DNA of 64,000 nt from Iris pallida (GCA_029216955.1 JANAVB010010791.1:902685-966684), one strand, 5' to 3'. Shown: positions 37,001 to 47,275, counted from the stretch's first letter. Notes: generated by a model not told the origin, from the sequence alone. Made by a program: numbers and translations.

Positions 37001-38118
37001 GAGCTTGTATGGTCTGAAGCAGGCTCCGAGGCAGTGGTACAGGAAGTTCGAGTCATTTATGGGGGAGCATGGTTATGCACGGACGACGTCGGATCATTGT
37101 GCATTTGTGAGGTATTTTGCCGATGATGATTTTATCATCTTATTGCTCTATGTTGATGATATGCTATTAGTGGGTCGGAATGCCACTAGGATAGCGGAGT
37201 TGAAGCGCCAGCTGGGCGCGGCCTTCTCTATGAAGGATTTGGGCGCAGCGAAGACTATTCTTGGGATGGAGATCAGCCGAGAGAGAGTCCAAGCTGCTAC
37301 ACTTGTCCCAAAAGAAGTACATTCACCGGGTACTTCAGCGTTTCGGGATGGACGGGTCGAAGAAAGTGAGTTCCCCCCTCGCGGCTCACTTTAAGCTCAC
37401 TGAGGAACAGTGTCCATCTACCGAGGACGAAAAGGAAGATATAAAGCGGGTTCCATATGCATCAGCTGTGGGAAGCCTTATGTATGCTATAGTATGTACG
37501 AGGCCAGATATTGCTCATGCAGTTGGTACGGTTAGCAGGTATCTTTCAAATCCTGGAAGGGTACATTGGAGTACGGTCAAGTAGATTCTACGTTATCTTC
37601 AGGGCACTGCTGGTTGGAGACTTTCCTTTGGTGGTGACGAGCCGAAGCTGGTTGGGTATACCGACGCTGATATGGCTGGAGATGTAGACACGAGATGATC
37701 GACTTCGGGCTACGTGATGATGTTTGCAGGAGGAGCAGTGTCGTGGCAGTCGCGGTTGCAGAAGTGTGTTGCCTTGTCGACGACAGAGGCAGAGTACATT
37801 GCGGCGACGGAGGCTTGCAAGAAGCTTTTGTGGATAAAGAAGCTGTTGCAGGAAATGGGACTGAAGCAAGAGCAGTATACTTTGCTTTGTGACAGTCAGA
37901 GTGCTATTCACCTGGTGAAGAATCAGACGTTTCATAGCCGGTCCAAGCACATCGAGACTCGGTATCATTGGATACGCGATGTGGTTGAGAAGAAGGACGC
38001 GGAGCTTGAGAAGGTGCATACAGACGACAACGGAGCTGATATGTTTACGAAGATTCTACCAAGGGGGAAATTTGAGTACTGCAGGCAGGTCGTCTGGATG
38101 ACGACATCCTCCCCATAG
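34092..38118 (+). pseudogene. gag-pol: copia gag-pol polyprotein, three stops and a frameshift
   Basis: The ATG at 34092 opens 765 codons to TAG 36387-36389. In order: Gag capsid (residues ~1-190), CCHC knuckle CYHCGKKGHIKRNC (~233), protease (~295), the pre-integrase motif LWHRRLGHI (~423), and the integrase core with HSDVCGPM, RSDNGGEY and the GVAERMNRT Glu, so the DDE triad is present. At the protease active site the family's D-S-G-A reads Y-S-G-A: the catalytic Asp is lost. After the stop the same frame goes on through RT (LLLYVDDMLLVG near 37140-37170). A frameshift near 37275-37285 moves to the last part, RNase H (STTEAEYIAATEA, HIETRYHWIRD), with stops at 37582-37584 and 37696-37698. 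The product would process itself in virus-like particles if intact; this copy cannot. Confidence 0.93.
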
Positions 38119-38135
38119 TTGTGAAGGGGGAGATT

Positions 38136-38927
38136 TGTTGGAGTGGGTGGGGTTCCCAACCTATGTGGAGAAGACCCCGGAGTGCGACGAGCGCCGTCCG
38201 ATGTCGGAGAAGCTCGGGAAGTAGGCGACGGAGTTGCTGCTGGAGCTGCTGGAAGCAGGGGATCCGAGTTCGGGCCGAACTCGGTCCCAGGCCGAGTTCT
38301 GGCCGAACTCGGTCTGGCCGTTCCAGGGTTTGGCCAGTAGGTGCTGGTTGCCCCACACAAGTTCTGGCCGAACTCTGTGTCGTCGGGGGCTGAAGCGGAT
38401 TTCAGGATGAGTTTTCATCATTGGATCTAATCCAACGGTTCAGGTTGGTTGTGGGATTAGGGAGTTAAGTTGAGTTTTCTCAACCCTAATTCATTATCGT
38501 ATGATCGCAAGTAAACACAAGTTTGAGAGAGAAGGAGGCAAGAGTGCCATTACAACTTCGGAGAAGAAGACGGAGGATTGAAGGTCGCTGTTCGAAGGAG
38601 ATCGTGTTCGGGTAATCTCTACTCGTCATTCTCGCTCTTCGTAGCCTTGTAATCATTGTTCTTATCTCTGAGTGTTGTGGGGATCCGATTTGGATCGGGA
38701 GGAGTTTGTAGAGGGTGTAATTCTTCTATTCCATTAGTGGAGGCTTCTCAGGGTTGGACTCCGATCGTCCCGTGATTTTTTTCCCACAAGGGTTTCCACG
38801 TCAAAAATTCTCTGTGTCTGCGTGATTGTTTTTGTGTGGCTATTTTTGGGTTCGTGTGTTGTATTGCTCGGTCCTCTCGCAGGTACTCTCCGATTTGGGG
38901 AAAGGTTTCCGCGTTTCTTTTCCAACA
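38136..38927 (+). repeat. 3' LTR of the copia element
   Basis: Near-identical to 33233-34027. It is preceded by the polypurine tract gaagggggagatt and followed by the TSD copy ccatt. The first two palindromes of the 5' LTR are kept (38266-38312); the third is partly lost. Confidence 0.95.
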
Positions 38928-40624
38928 CCATTCTTCCCCAACCCACAAACTATAGTGACCCTAACCCCAAGCCGACAGCCCAAACCCGAGAGTACGTTGC
39001 ATATATACACACGCCTGTCGAGAGAAGAAACTTAAACCCTAGCCGCATAATTCTTCATCTCCTTCCTCCATGCGTCGAATTTCTGCAGTCAAGATTCAAA
39101 GCTGTGACTACTGTCTCGGAGCCTCTCTCGACAACAAAGCCACGTCTATGCCTCGGCCAACCATCACTCGACATGACCCTGACGTCGGTCACTCTCTGCG
39201 GACGTGTGCAGCCGACGCACACGTCGTAGGGACCCAATAGCCGAACTGTAAGTACCATTCTTGTAAAGTTGAATATAGAAGTTTTTGTTAATGAGAATCT
39301 CATGGTTCTAATAAGAAGACAGTAGGTATTCTTCTATAATTGAAGAATTCTAAGAAGTAATAGAAGAGAATAGGAAGATGTGTTCTAGTAGCAAACGAAG
39401 GAAGCACCATGTGCACGTATAGAAAATCAAATAAAGAAAGGACAAAGTTAGTATAGGTCCCCATAATCTTAGGTATTTCTAGATCTGACCTTATGCTTAC
39501 TTTTACTTTTTTATGACTTCTACTTAATTAGTAAGTTGCTTTCCTTAAAACCCTCAAATTTTAATTAGATAAAATAGCAAATAATTTTATATTAATAATT
39601 GTTAGCCTTTGACTCCTTTCCGTACCCACCTATTCTAATAAGTATACTTTGCAAATAAATCTCCCACTCTATAGATAATTACAAATGTAACCAAAGGTTA
39701 TATAAATATAATAATACATAACTAATGTATCAGGGAAGGTTTCCTATAGCTACTGAACCAATAGAGTAGATTTTATGATAGGTGTGCACTTTGCATAAAA
39801 GACCTTAAGGAATAATCTTTTGGTGAAAAAGAAAGAGAATCTTTTCTCTTTAGATATTTTTAGTTGCACATATTCAGTGAAACCTCAATCACTTCGTGTA
39901 CGTTCACCAAGTCGAGATAAAACTTACGCCAACAGGACCGTGTCATTTTTCTGGTCTTGTATGCCAAGTTTGGTCTGATTCTGAGACAGTTGATCGGATC
40001 GCCGTTTTACGGGCCCCATGATCCGATCTAACGGGTGATTTTGTGCACGGCCCACCGGAATCCAAAATTGGACATACCGTTGGGTTCGTATCATCAAAAC
40101 AAATTCGTAGACATGTAGTTTGACGACTTTAGAGACCATTGACTCTGGCACGTTTTTTGGTGCAAAGCGGGTCCAACGGCGGACACCGTTTTCACCCGAA
40201 TTTACCGTTTTGCCCCTGTGTCCAGAATTGGACCTAAGGACAGGCAATCCTAGCTAATTTGACTATTCTGAGACTGTTGGCATTGTCTGTTACAACTTTC
40301 GGAGACACTTATGATGATTTGGACTTTATGGCTCACTAGTTGACTATATTTTGTGGGATCTGCGTGCAACTTCCAGGCAAGTATACCTTGCCTTCCTCTA
40401 CAGTTTTATTTACATGCAATGTATTTTAGTTTTCAGACTTTGATTGTTTATGGACATGTGCTTTCCGTATTATATTCTTTTGAGTTGTTTTTATTGCATA
40501 TAGCCGTGTTCATGTTTGGTCTTGTGGTTCATACTTGGAGTTTCTCGTCAGTACCTTGCTTGAGTAATGTCATAGAACGAGTACGTGTAATTGAACTGCT
40601 AAATCCTTGATATTGTTTCCTTGG

Positions 40625-41008
40625 CACCAGAGAGTCCACACTCGGGACGAGGGTGTTTTCCTTGATCTGTTTACATCCGTGAGTCCACACTCGGGACTAG
40701 GATGTCGATTATTTGCACCAGAGAGTCCACACTCGGGACGAGGGTGTAGACTTGACTTGACTTGACTTGACTTGCACCAGAGAGTCCACGCTCGGGACGA
40801 GGGTGTTTACATCAGAGAGTCCACACACGGGACGAGGATATAGTATTTGCACCAGAGAGTCCACACTCGGGACGAGGGTGCCTTGCCGTGAACTAATCAG
40901 AGAGTCCACACTCGGGACGAGGGTTAGTACTAACCAGAGAGTCCACACTCGGGACGAGGGTTAGTGTTTAGTTCAAACCCGTGAGTCCACACTCGGGATG
41001 AGGGTTTG
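40625..41008 (+). repeat. Array of nine hairpin units with covarying arms
   Basis: Nine copies of a core 'gagtccacactcgggacgag' lie in 384 bases with unequal spacers. Each core can form an inner stem GTCC/GGAC around a 7-base loop. It is flanked by outer arms that differ among copies yet stay complementary: CACC/GGTG in copies 1, 3, 4 and 6, ACATCC/GGATGT in copy 2 (673-678 with 700-705), ACTAATC/GGTTAGT in copy 7 (one G-U), ACTAACC/GGTTAGT in copy 8, CAAACCC/GGGTTTG in copy 9. Copy 5 is weaker. Loop bases vary without matching changes. The array lies in the R/U5 part of a solo gypsy LTR, downstream of its TATA-like box. Function is unknown. Confidence 0.85.
40749..40774. repeat. (CTTGA)n pentanucleotide repeat
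   Basis: About five copies of cttga between hairpin units 3 and 4; a simple microsatellite. Confidence 0.9.
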
Positions 41009-41600
41009 GTTTCTTCCATTGATCTCGTGATTATCGTTCATCCGGCAGTTCATTTACGCGTAGTTGTTCTAGTATTCGTGTGTTCGTATTCGTAGTCATT
41101 TGTCGTGTTCCTATTTTTCTTGTTTATCTTTCTTGCGCATGATAAAACTGTTAGATAGGCATGTATATTATGTATCTTGCTATGTCCTCTGAGGACCTGA
41201 TGATCTCCTCAGGTTTAGCGATTGTATGGAGTTAGCTAGTAGTTCTGGATGGCGGAGGATTTTGCGACTCTTATGGGATTCAGGTATCATGATTATGTTT
41301 GTTATCCTTTCATGCTTTCTTACTTTATCATGTTTCCTGATTCAGTTTAGACTCTTGTTCTTTCCTTTAGAGTCTTATCGGACATATATGTTAGTGGGCT
41401 GCAGACCACGACCCATAGTGTTCATTCATGTTTCATATTCTTATTGTGGATTGAGATATAGATTTGTTTGCCATGATTTGGCAGTATACCATAGCCTTGA
41501 CAGCGTTTACGTATTCGAATCGGACTGGAGTCCGTTCGATACGTAGCTGGCTTGCTCACGTGCTCGCGTCCGAAAAGCGGGTGCGGGTCGTGACACACAG

Positions 41601-41962
41601 AGCTCGAAGGGACGGCTCGCTGCTAGAGGGGTCGGCGCTCGAGTCGAGGTGCACGGCTCAAGAAACTCTCTGATCGAGGAGCACTGTCGTGGCACGCTGT
41701 GTCCGAGATGGTGGACACAGACGGCTAGGCACGACTGGTGGAGGCGGCTCCGGCGATGTAGCTCCGGCTGTGGTGGAGTAGATCTCTGGAAACTTCTGTT
41801 GTGGAGGCAGGGCTCGGTGGCCCCGGTCGGCTCGACGGTATGGTAATGGCGGATCTGACGACCCTAGTCGTCTGGTGGTGGTGATCTCCAGCGCTGCTGA
41901 CATCATCAAGGTAGATCCAGTGATGAAGACGACGCCCTGCGGAGGACGAAGGCGAGGCTGGC
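41601..41962 (-). repeat. LTR of the truncated minus-strand gypsy, middle piece
   Basis: GC-rich non-coding stretch that joins 32596 on its left (after removal of the solo LTR) and 48024 on its right (after removal of the CACTA element). It contains several 'ctcgag/gctcgaagg' units like those in other LTR leaders. No gene. The last three bases, ggc (41960-41962), are the CACTA TSD. Confidence 0.55.
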
Positions 41963-42410
41963 CGCTACTAAAATAACCCATTTTAGCGACGCCAGAAGAC
42001 GTCGCTAAATAAGGAAAATACGTGCTAAAACCAATTTGCGACGTATTTAGCGACGAAAATCGGACGTCGCTTATAGGCAAGTCGCAGATGTCACTTTCGT
42101 CGCCGAACGCCACTATTTGCGACGCAAAATTCATTGTCGCTAGACGTCACAAAATTAGCGACATATAGCGACGTATCACTACGTCGCCAACATTGCGACG
42201 TAAAGCGACCACTTGCGACGCTGTAAACTTTATATATGATGACATGGCATGGCAGCCACGTGGACAACTTAGCGACGCCTACCGACAGATTTAGCGACGT
42301 AGTATTAGTAACGTTTAGCGACGTTACGTCGCTAGTTAGCGACGTATAGCGACGTCAAAGATCCGTCGCAATACGTCGCAGAACGTCGCTATACGTCGCA
42401 GATATTATAA
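41963..42410. repeat. CACTA left terminal and subterminal repeats
   Basis: The terminal inverted repeat (about 13 bases, 12 matching) is followed by some 450 bases holding more than twenty 'gcgacg' or 'cgtcgc' motifs, often as tagcgacgta. In En/Spm elements such repeats bind the TNPA-type protein; here that role is inferred. Confidence 0.85.
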
Positions 42411-42433
42411 AAAAATTAAAAAAATATAATTGA

Positions 42434-42776
42434 TATTTTTGTTATGCTGTGTGTCTGTGTTTACAGTGTGTGTGAAGTACAGTGTTCGAACCATCGACAG
42501 TTTCACTTACTGTTCTATGTTTTATCTTGGATAGAAAGAGCAACAGTTCAGGGTGCACTCCTCAGAGCTTCCTCTTCACGTCATTCACCTTCTCGGGAAC
42601 CTTTACGACGTCCCGAGAAAGTGAAGGACGTGAAAATGAAGCTCTGAGAAGTGCACCCTGAACTGTTGCTATTTCTATCCAAGATAACACATACAACAGT
42701 AATCGAAACTGTCGATGGTTTCGAACACTGCATTTTACATTCACTGTAAACACAGACACACATCATAACAAAAATA
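42434..42776. repeat. Inverted repeat 1 (165-bp arms, 12-base loop)
   Basis: Arms 42434-42598 and 42611-42776 are near-perfect reverse complements; the tip is tctcggga/tcccgaga around about 12 bases. Scattered mismatches and small indels remain, so a transcript would fold into a long imperfect hairpin. ORFs in either arm are mirror images of each other and not credible. Confidence 0.9.
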
Positions 42777-43052
42777 CACTATATTTTTTTAAAATTTTGG
42801 CAGCACCTCCTTTGTATATCAGATCATCGCTTATAACCCAGCGTAGGTATATTTGTCATCCCCGTCGCAGATATCACAAAGTAAATATCACAATAAAATA
42901 GGAGGCAGTGCAAAGTAAATATCACAGACACACATCCTCACAAACATCCAATAGAGTTAAATAAAAATAGAAGATGATAAAAAGTCTCCCACCAAGTGTA
43001 TAAACAACAGTGTACCAATAAACAATTTGCCCATAGGGCCAATACATACAAG

Positions 43053-43430
43053 TCATAAAAAACTAATAAAATTACTGCGGACCTCTGTCGCGCAACTGGG
43101 GCAACTGGGATAGAATGTAGTCATACTGCTCCTGTATACTGTGCTCGACCGCATCAGAAATCTGCTGCTGCAACTCGCGACGCAGCTCCTCGATCTGACG
43201 ACGAACATCCTCAGCTCGTGACAACGCCTGCGTAGCCGGAGACTGCGCACTGACAGAGGGGGACCGGGATGACTCCGAAGCCAAATACGTACCGTAGGAT
43301 CCCGTACATATGCCTGCGTCGCCCTCTCGTCAATGAACTCCCCAGCCCTCCGATGGGTGACCAGGACATAGTCCCTGCAGCCATTCGACTAGCGAGGCAG
43401 AAACTATGTAGCCGTAGATAAAGTTGACTG
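43053..43430 (-). pseudogene. CACTA Transposase_24-like C-terminal relic
   Basis: On the minus strand, 43430 to about 43285 encodes GCRDYVLVTHRRAGEFIDER. That resembles the 'HTR..GtFvDeRA' block of Transposase_24-type proteins carried by plant CACTA elements. A frame change leads to 43284-43072, a Ser-rich linker plus a coiled coil (RRQIEELRRELQQQISDAVEH) ending at a stop. The role in CACTA elements is not catalytic as far as is known. The outermost part overlaps the left arm of inverted repeat 2. Identification is by pattern only. Confidence 0.55.
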
Positions 43431-44091
43431 TCCTCCGACCCTCATCCCTCGGCAATGATGATACGACAACCTATCAGAATCCTCGACTCTCTTTCGCTTC
43501 TTGGATATTGACCCAGCTTCCAATCTCTCATTTCCCTCCGGGTCCACTCTACTTCCAATCTCTTCCTCTTTTATACACGGATCTACAGAATCAATACCAT
43601 ACAAGGAAGGAAAAACTGAATCAAGGCATAACGGGCTGCTCAGCATGCCCAGCTTCTTCAACTTCTCGCTGGCTGCAGAGTCGAAATGGGAACGGGTCCT
43701 CTTTGCCGGAAGACGCTGATTCAGTTTTGCCTTCTCCTCTCCTCCACCATGGCTATGGACCCATCTGCTCCTCCCTACTTCTATTCTTCTTATTTGACTC
43801 TCTCAGCCACATATGATATCCAGCTCAAGTGTAGAGTCGGGGAAGAAGAAGTGGACAGAAATAGGAGGGTGAAGCAGCACAGCCGGCGGCATGATCCGGA
43901 GGAAGTACAGAGGTTTTCTTCAACATACGTAGGAGAACTATAAGGATATATCTTTTCACAACATATCACCTTGTCAAAGATCCTTAATGTGCCAACCATG
44001 TTACCGCGGTATCGGAAGACTAACATGTCATAATTTTATAAGCCGTGTGTTTTGACATAATCCTCCAACCGGATTTCAGTTCTATGTAATA

Positions 44092-44274
44092 ATGCAAGAT
44101 TACGACATAGGAGGAAAGAGTTGGGAGGATTATGTCAAAACACACGGCTTAGAAAATTATGACATGTTAGTCTTCCGATACCGCGGTAACATGGTTGTCA
44201 CGTTAAGGGTCTTTGACAAGATGACATATTGTGAAAAGATATATCCTTATAGTTCTCCTACGTATGTTGAAGAA
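44092..44274 (+). pseudogene. Captured B3 (REM-type) transcription-factor domain fragment
   Basis: About 60 codons on the plus strand of the right arm: GKSWEDYVKTHGLENYDMLV, then FRYRGNM, then VFDKMTYCEK. This is the C-terminal half of a plant B3 DNA-binding domain (the '..W..F...L..GD.LVFRY.G...F.V.IFD...CEK' pattern). The N-terminal half is missing. A mirror copy lies on the minus strand of the left arm (about 44069-43916) with a few changes. Host B3 proteins are nuclear DNA-binding regulators. This piece lacks a start and cannot act as one; it looks like transduplicated host sequence. Confidence 0.75.
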
Positions 44275-44458
44275 ACCTCTGTACTTCCTCCGGGTCATGC
44301 CGCCGGCTGTGCTGCTTCCCCCTCCTATTCCTGTCCACTTCTTCTCCCCCGACTCTACACTTGAGCTGGATATCATATGTGGCTGAGAGAGTCAAATAAG
44401 AAGAATGGAAGTAGGGAGGAGCAGATGGGTCCATAACCATGGTGGAGGAAAGGAAAAG

Positions 44459-44785
44459 GCAAAACTGAATCAGCGTCTTCCGGCAAAGAGGACCAGTTCC
44501 CATTTTGACTCTGCAGCCAGCGAGAAGTTGAAGAAGCTGGACACGCTGAGCAGCCCGTTATGCCTTGATTCAGTTTTGCCTTCCTTGGATGGTATTGATT
44601 CTGTAGATCCGTGTATAAAAGAGGAAGAGATTGGGAGTAGAGTGGACCCGGAGGAAAATGAGAGATTGGAAGCTGGGTCAATATCCAAGAAGCGAAAGAG
44701 AGTCGAGGATTCTGATAGGTTGTCGTATCATCATTGCCGAGGGATGAGGGTCGGAGGACAGTCAACTTTATCTAAGACTACATAG
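44459..44785 (+). pseudogene. Captured linker segment with basic nuclear-localisation-like motif
   Basis: Open on the plus strand in the right arm (mirror on the minus strand, 43736-43404). It encodes an acidic, Ser-rich sequence: CIKEEEIGSRVDPEENERLE, then SISKKRKRVEDSDR. Same strand and order as the B3 fragment 200 bases upstream, so probably a later exon of the same donor gene; REM-type B3 proteins often have such linkers between domains. The opposite-strand ORFs are treated as shadows because they lack any recognisable composition. Confidence 0.5.
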
Positions 44786-44981
44786 TTTCTGCCTCGCCAG
44801 TCGAATGGCTGCAGGGACTATGTCCTGATCCTCGGGTCATGGGTGCCATCTGGTAAGTATATGTAACAGAATGTAACAGAATGTATATGTTCTTATCGTA
44901 TCTAGTATCTGAAGAATGTAACAGAATCAAGATGAACTCACATAATGTAATACTAAGACATCATCTACTACAAAATACATA

Positions 44982-45190
44982 ATCCAAAATACAAAATACA
45001 AAATACAAAATACAGAAACCAAAATACAAAATACTGAAACCAAAATACAAAATACTAAAACCAAAATACAGAAACCAAAATACAAAATACAGAAACCAAA
45101 ATACAAAATACTGAAACCAAAATACAAAATACAGAAACCAAAATACAAAATACAGAAACCAAAATACAAAATATAGAATCCAAAATAGGA
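44982..45190. repeat. 21-bp tandem repeat
   Basis: About nine to ten copies of a unit close to aaaatacaaaatacagaaac, drifting at one or two positions. The long minus-strand ORF with a repeated FCILYFGF pattern is a by-product. Confidence 0.9.
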
Positions 45191-45223
45191 CCCTCTGTGA
45201 GAACGGATGGCTCAGAACATAAC

Positions 45224-45862
45224 CCAACCGGAGAGGATACTCGAAGAGATCCATCTGAGAGAGACGTATACTCTGAGAGATCACCTTTACAAGAATTATA
45301 TCAGTAGTGGGATCGAGTGTTGGAGGAGATATTATCAAAGTATACGTCCTACTCAGATGGGTCTCTCACCGTTACTATTTTTTCCTGACAGCATGGTGGA
45401 TGTGCTCCATTTACAGATTCTTGCTCCGAGCCAAAACTTTGTCCCGGAGCTCAAGTGGACATCCTTGGTGTAGAGCTCGAGTGAGAGGTTCCTGACAGCA
45501 TGGTGGTCTCTTTTGTTAAAGTATCCGTGCTCGTCCCACAACCAATGTGGGATGAGCACGGATACTTTAACAAAGGAGGCCACCTTGATGTCAGGAACCT
45601 CTCACTCGAGCTCTACACCAAAGATGTCCACTTGAGCTCCGGGACAAAGTTTTGGCTCGGAGCAAGAATCTGTGGATGGAGCACATCCACCATGCTGTCA
45701 GGAAAAAATAGTAACGGTGAGAGACCCATCTGAGTAGGACGTATACTCTGATAATATCTCCTCCAGCACTCAATCCCACTACTGATATCATTCTTGTAGA
45801 AGTGATCTCTCAGAGTATACGTCCCTCTCAGATGGATCTCTCAGTGTATCCTCTCCGGTTGG
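45224..45862. repeat. Inverted repeat 3 (317-bp arms, 5-base loop)
   Basis: Arms 45224-45540 and 45546-45862 are equal in length and almost perfectly complementary around the loop accaa. One ORF in each arm (for example 45500-45733) encodes HGYFNKGGHLDVRNLSLELY, then SSGTKFWLGARICGW, which may be a captured host exon. I do not recognise the donor. Confidence 0.92.
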
Positions 45863-45985
45863 TTGTCGTATCATCATTGCCGAGGGATGAGGGTCGAAGG
45901 TCAGTCGACTTTATCTACGGATACATAGTTTCTGCCTCGCCAGTCAAATGGCTGCAGGGACTATGTTACCGCGGTGTCGTAGTCC
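45863..45985 (+). repeat. Third copy of the inverted-repeat-2 outer segment
   Basis: The sequence from 'gtcgtatcatcattgccgag' to 'ggctgcagggactatg' repeats 44733-44822 in the same orientation and the left arm of inverted repeat 2 in reverse. It adjoins inverted repeat 3, so the two structures were probably assembled by the same rearrangements. Confidence 0.8.
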
Positions 45986-46083
45986 AATATAATCCAGAGA
46001 TTGACACAGTTCTAATTCATATATGTAGTCCAATACAAATAGTCTAATACAAAAACAACCCAATACAAATAAGTACTAATAGC

Positions 46084-46357
46084 TAATGAGAACCACGCTG
46101 CTCACGCAAATGCTCAGTGATACGTTCACGCAACCACCTCGAAAAAGCGAGATTTTTGGCGCGAGGAGAGATGTCGTCCCTTGCAAGGACTGCATGAAGA
46201 GAACTCTCGGTCTCACTAGCTACCAGTGCTGGATGAATAGAACTCTCGGTCTCACTAGCAACCGGTGCCACTTCCTCCTCAACTGTAGGAGGAGCCACCT
46301 CAGCATTCACTGTTTTCTTCAAACGACGTGCCACTCCTCGGGTCATGGGTGCCATCT
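46084..46357 (-). pseudogene. Putative N-terminal exon of the CACTA minus-strand gene
   Basis: On the minus strand 'cttaccag' precedes the ATG at 46357. The ORF encodes MAPMTRGVARRLKKTVNAEV and a repeated VASETESS segment, ending REQRGSH and a stop at 46084. The basic start plus acidic spacer is like the N-terminus of plant CACTA accessory proteins; no domain is certain. The first 25 bases with the preceding acceptor-like sequence recur at about 44831-44860, fused to the end of inverted repeat 2. Could be noise apart from that duplication. Confidence 0.35.
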
Positions 46358-46449
46358 GGTAAGTATATGAAACAGAATGTAAAAGAATATAACAGCTCAA
46401 AATACAGTTGGTACTAACCTCAATAGAACAAACACTCTCATAGCTCAAA

Positions 46450-47258
46450 ATACTAACACATGCTCACGCCTTACTCTTGTGACACTCCCTTTCAAACACA
46501 AACACGCACCTATATGTTCCCTTACACATGTTGCCATGTTACCTTTAAAAATAAGAAACCCTTGTTGTCTATAATAAGACACAATTCACCAAAGGAATCA
46601 ATGAGCTAACATGAAGCCTATTCTAATTAAGCAATCCTGCAGTAAACACAAACTAGAACATGTGGGGATCATTATAACTCATCAAAAGGAATCAGTTCAA
46701 TTCAGTTCAAGGAAGAACAGCAAACCAAATTCCTGAGTTTTCATCAAACCAATTTAAATCGAACCCCATGTCCAATATCCTATTCTTAAATCACAAGCCT
46801 AATCAGAAATGAAAAAAAAAAGGAATTAACAGGTACTAACACATGTGTTACAACCAATGATAACTGAACAACAATTAGAAATCAAAAAATTTGGAATTGA
46901 AGTTCAGGGGACAATCAAAACTGATTCATGAGTATCAGTCAACCCATTGAAACCAACTCGAGTCCAAATTCCATTCCCATATCATAAAACTTAATTTAAT
47001 AAGTAAAGATCAATCTATCATAGGCTAATACACATGTAGGAGTAATATCGGTACTTAAAATATTAGTTAGAATCAGATTAACAGGATTGACATAGGAAAA
47101 ACTTGAAACGTATCATGTATCAGTCATGTAAAGTCAACCCACATATGTTCGAATCCCATATCACAACAACGACCCATTCTCAATGTAAATATCAACTAAC
47201 ATAGATTAACAACATGTCTAGGAATCAAATCTAGCATTTAAATCACAATTTAAACCAT
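46450..47258. other. AT-rich CACTA interior without gene
   Basis: About 800 bases, AT-rich, with no ORF of note and no strong repeat. It lies between the putative N-terminal exon and the microsatellite. Confidence 0.6.
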
Positions 47259-47275
47259 TTAAACTAGGAATAAAT

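Larger units (their letters stand above)
33233..38927 (+). mobile_element. Ty1/copia retrotransposon, Tork-like, full-length with broken ORF
   Basis: LTRs at 33233-34027 and 38136-38927 (tgttggag...ccaaca), a perfect TSD ccatt (33228-33232 and 38928-38932), a primer site for initiator tRNA-Met (34031-34042) and a polypurine tract (about 38121-38135). The single gag-pol reading frame has domain order gag-PR-INT-RT-RH, which defines copia; the gag style suggests the Tork/Tnt1-like lineage, with moderate confidence. The first 130 bases of the LTRs differ by one substitution and one small GTT-repeat indel, so insertion was recent. It sits in a solo gypsy LTR. Confidence 0.96.
32597..41595 (+). 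repeat. Solo gypsy LTR split by a copia element
   Basis: Begins tgtagcctcccttcccg (32597) and ends gcgggtcgtgaca (41595). It is flanked by the perfect TSD cacag. Removing the copia element and one of its TSD copies leaves about 3.3 kb, the usual size for the chromovirus LTRs here. U3 holds AT-rich sequence and 'gccca' motifs on both sides of the copia insertion. A TATA-like catatataca lies at about 38999-39008. The long R/U5 (39010-41595) contains the hairpin array at 40625-41008. No interior follows, so unequal recombination between LTRs probably removed it. Confidence 0.85.
43363..44826. repeat. Inverted repeat 2 (about 700-bp arms) built from a captured B3 gene fragment
   Basis: Left arm 43363-44069, right arm 44120-44826, 50-base spacer. 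The arms are near-perfect reverse complements over their whole length, with few substitutions. They contain, in order outward from the spacer, a B3-domain end, a non-coding stretch, and a charged linker with an SKKRKRVE nuclear-localisation-like motif. The outer about 60 bases derive from the CACTA Transposase_24 relic. A read-through RNA would form about 700 bp of double strand. Confidence 0.92.

Noticed and set aside
40625..41008. CRISPR-like array
   Set aside because: Repeats with spacers, but spacers are uneven, very short and pair with each other across the core; the setting is a plant retrotransposon LTR.
43424..43816. 130-codon ORF on the opposite strand of the captured linker
   Set aside because: The other strand gives the nuclear-localisation-like and acidic composition colinear with the B3 fragment, so this one is treated as a shadow.
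44927..45338. Minus-strand ORF with repeated FCILYFGF that looks like a membrane protein
   Set aside because: Encoded by the 21-bp tandem repeat; the hydrophobic pattern follows from the repeat unit.
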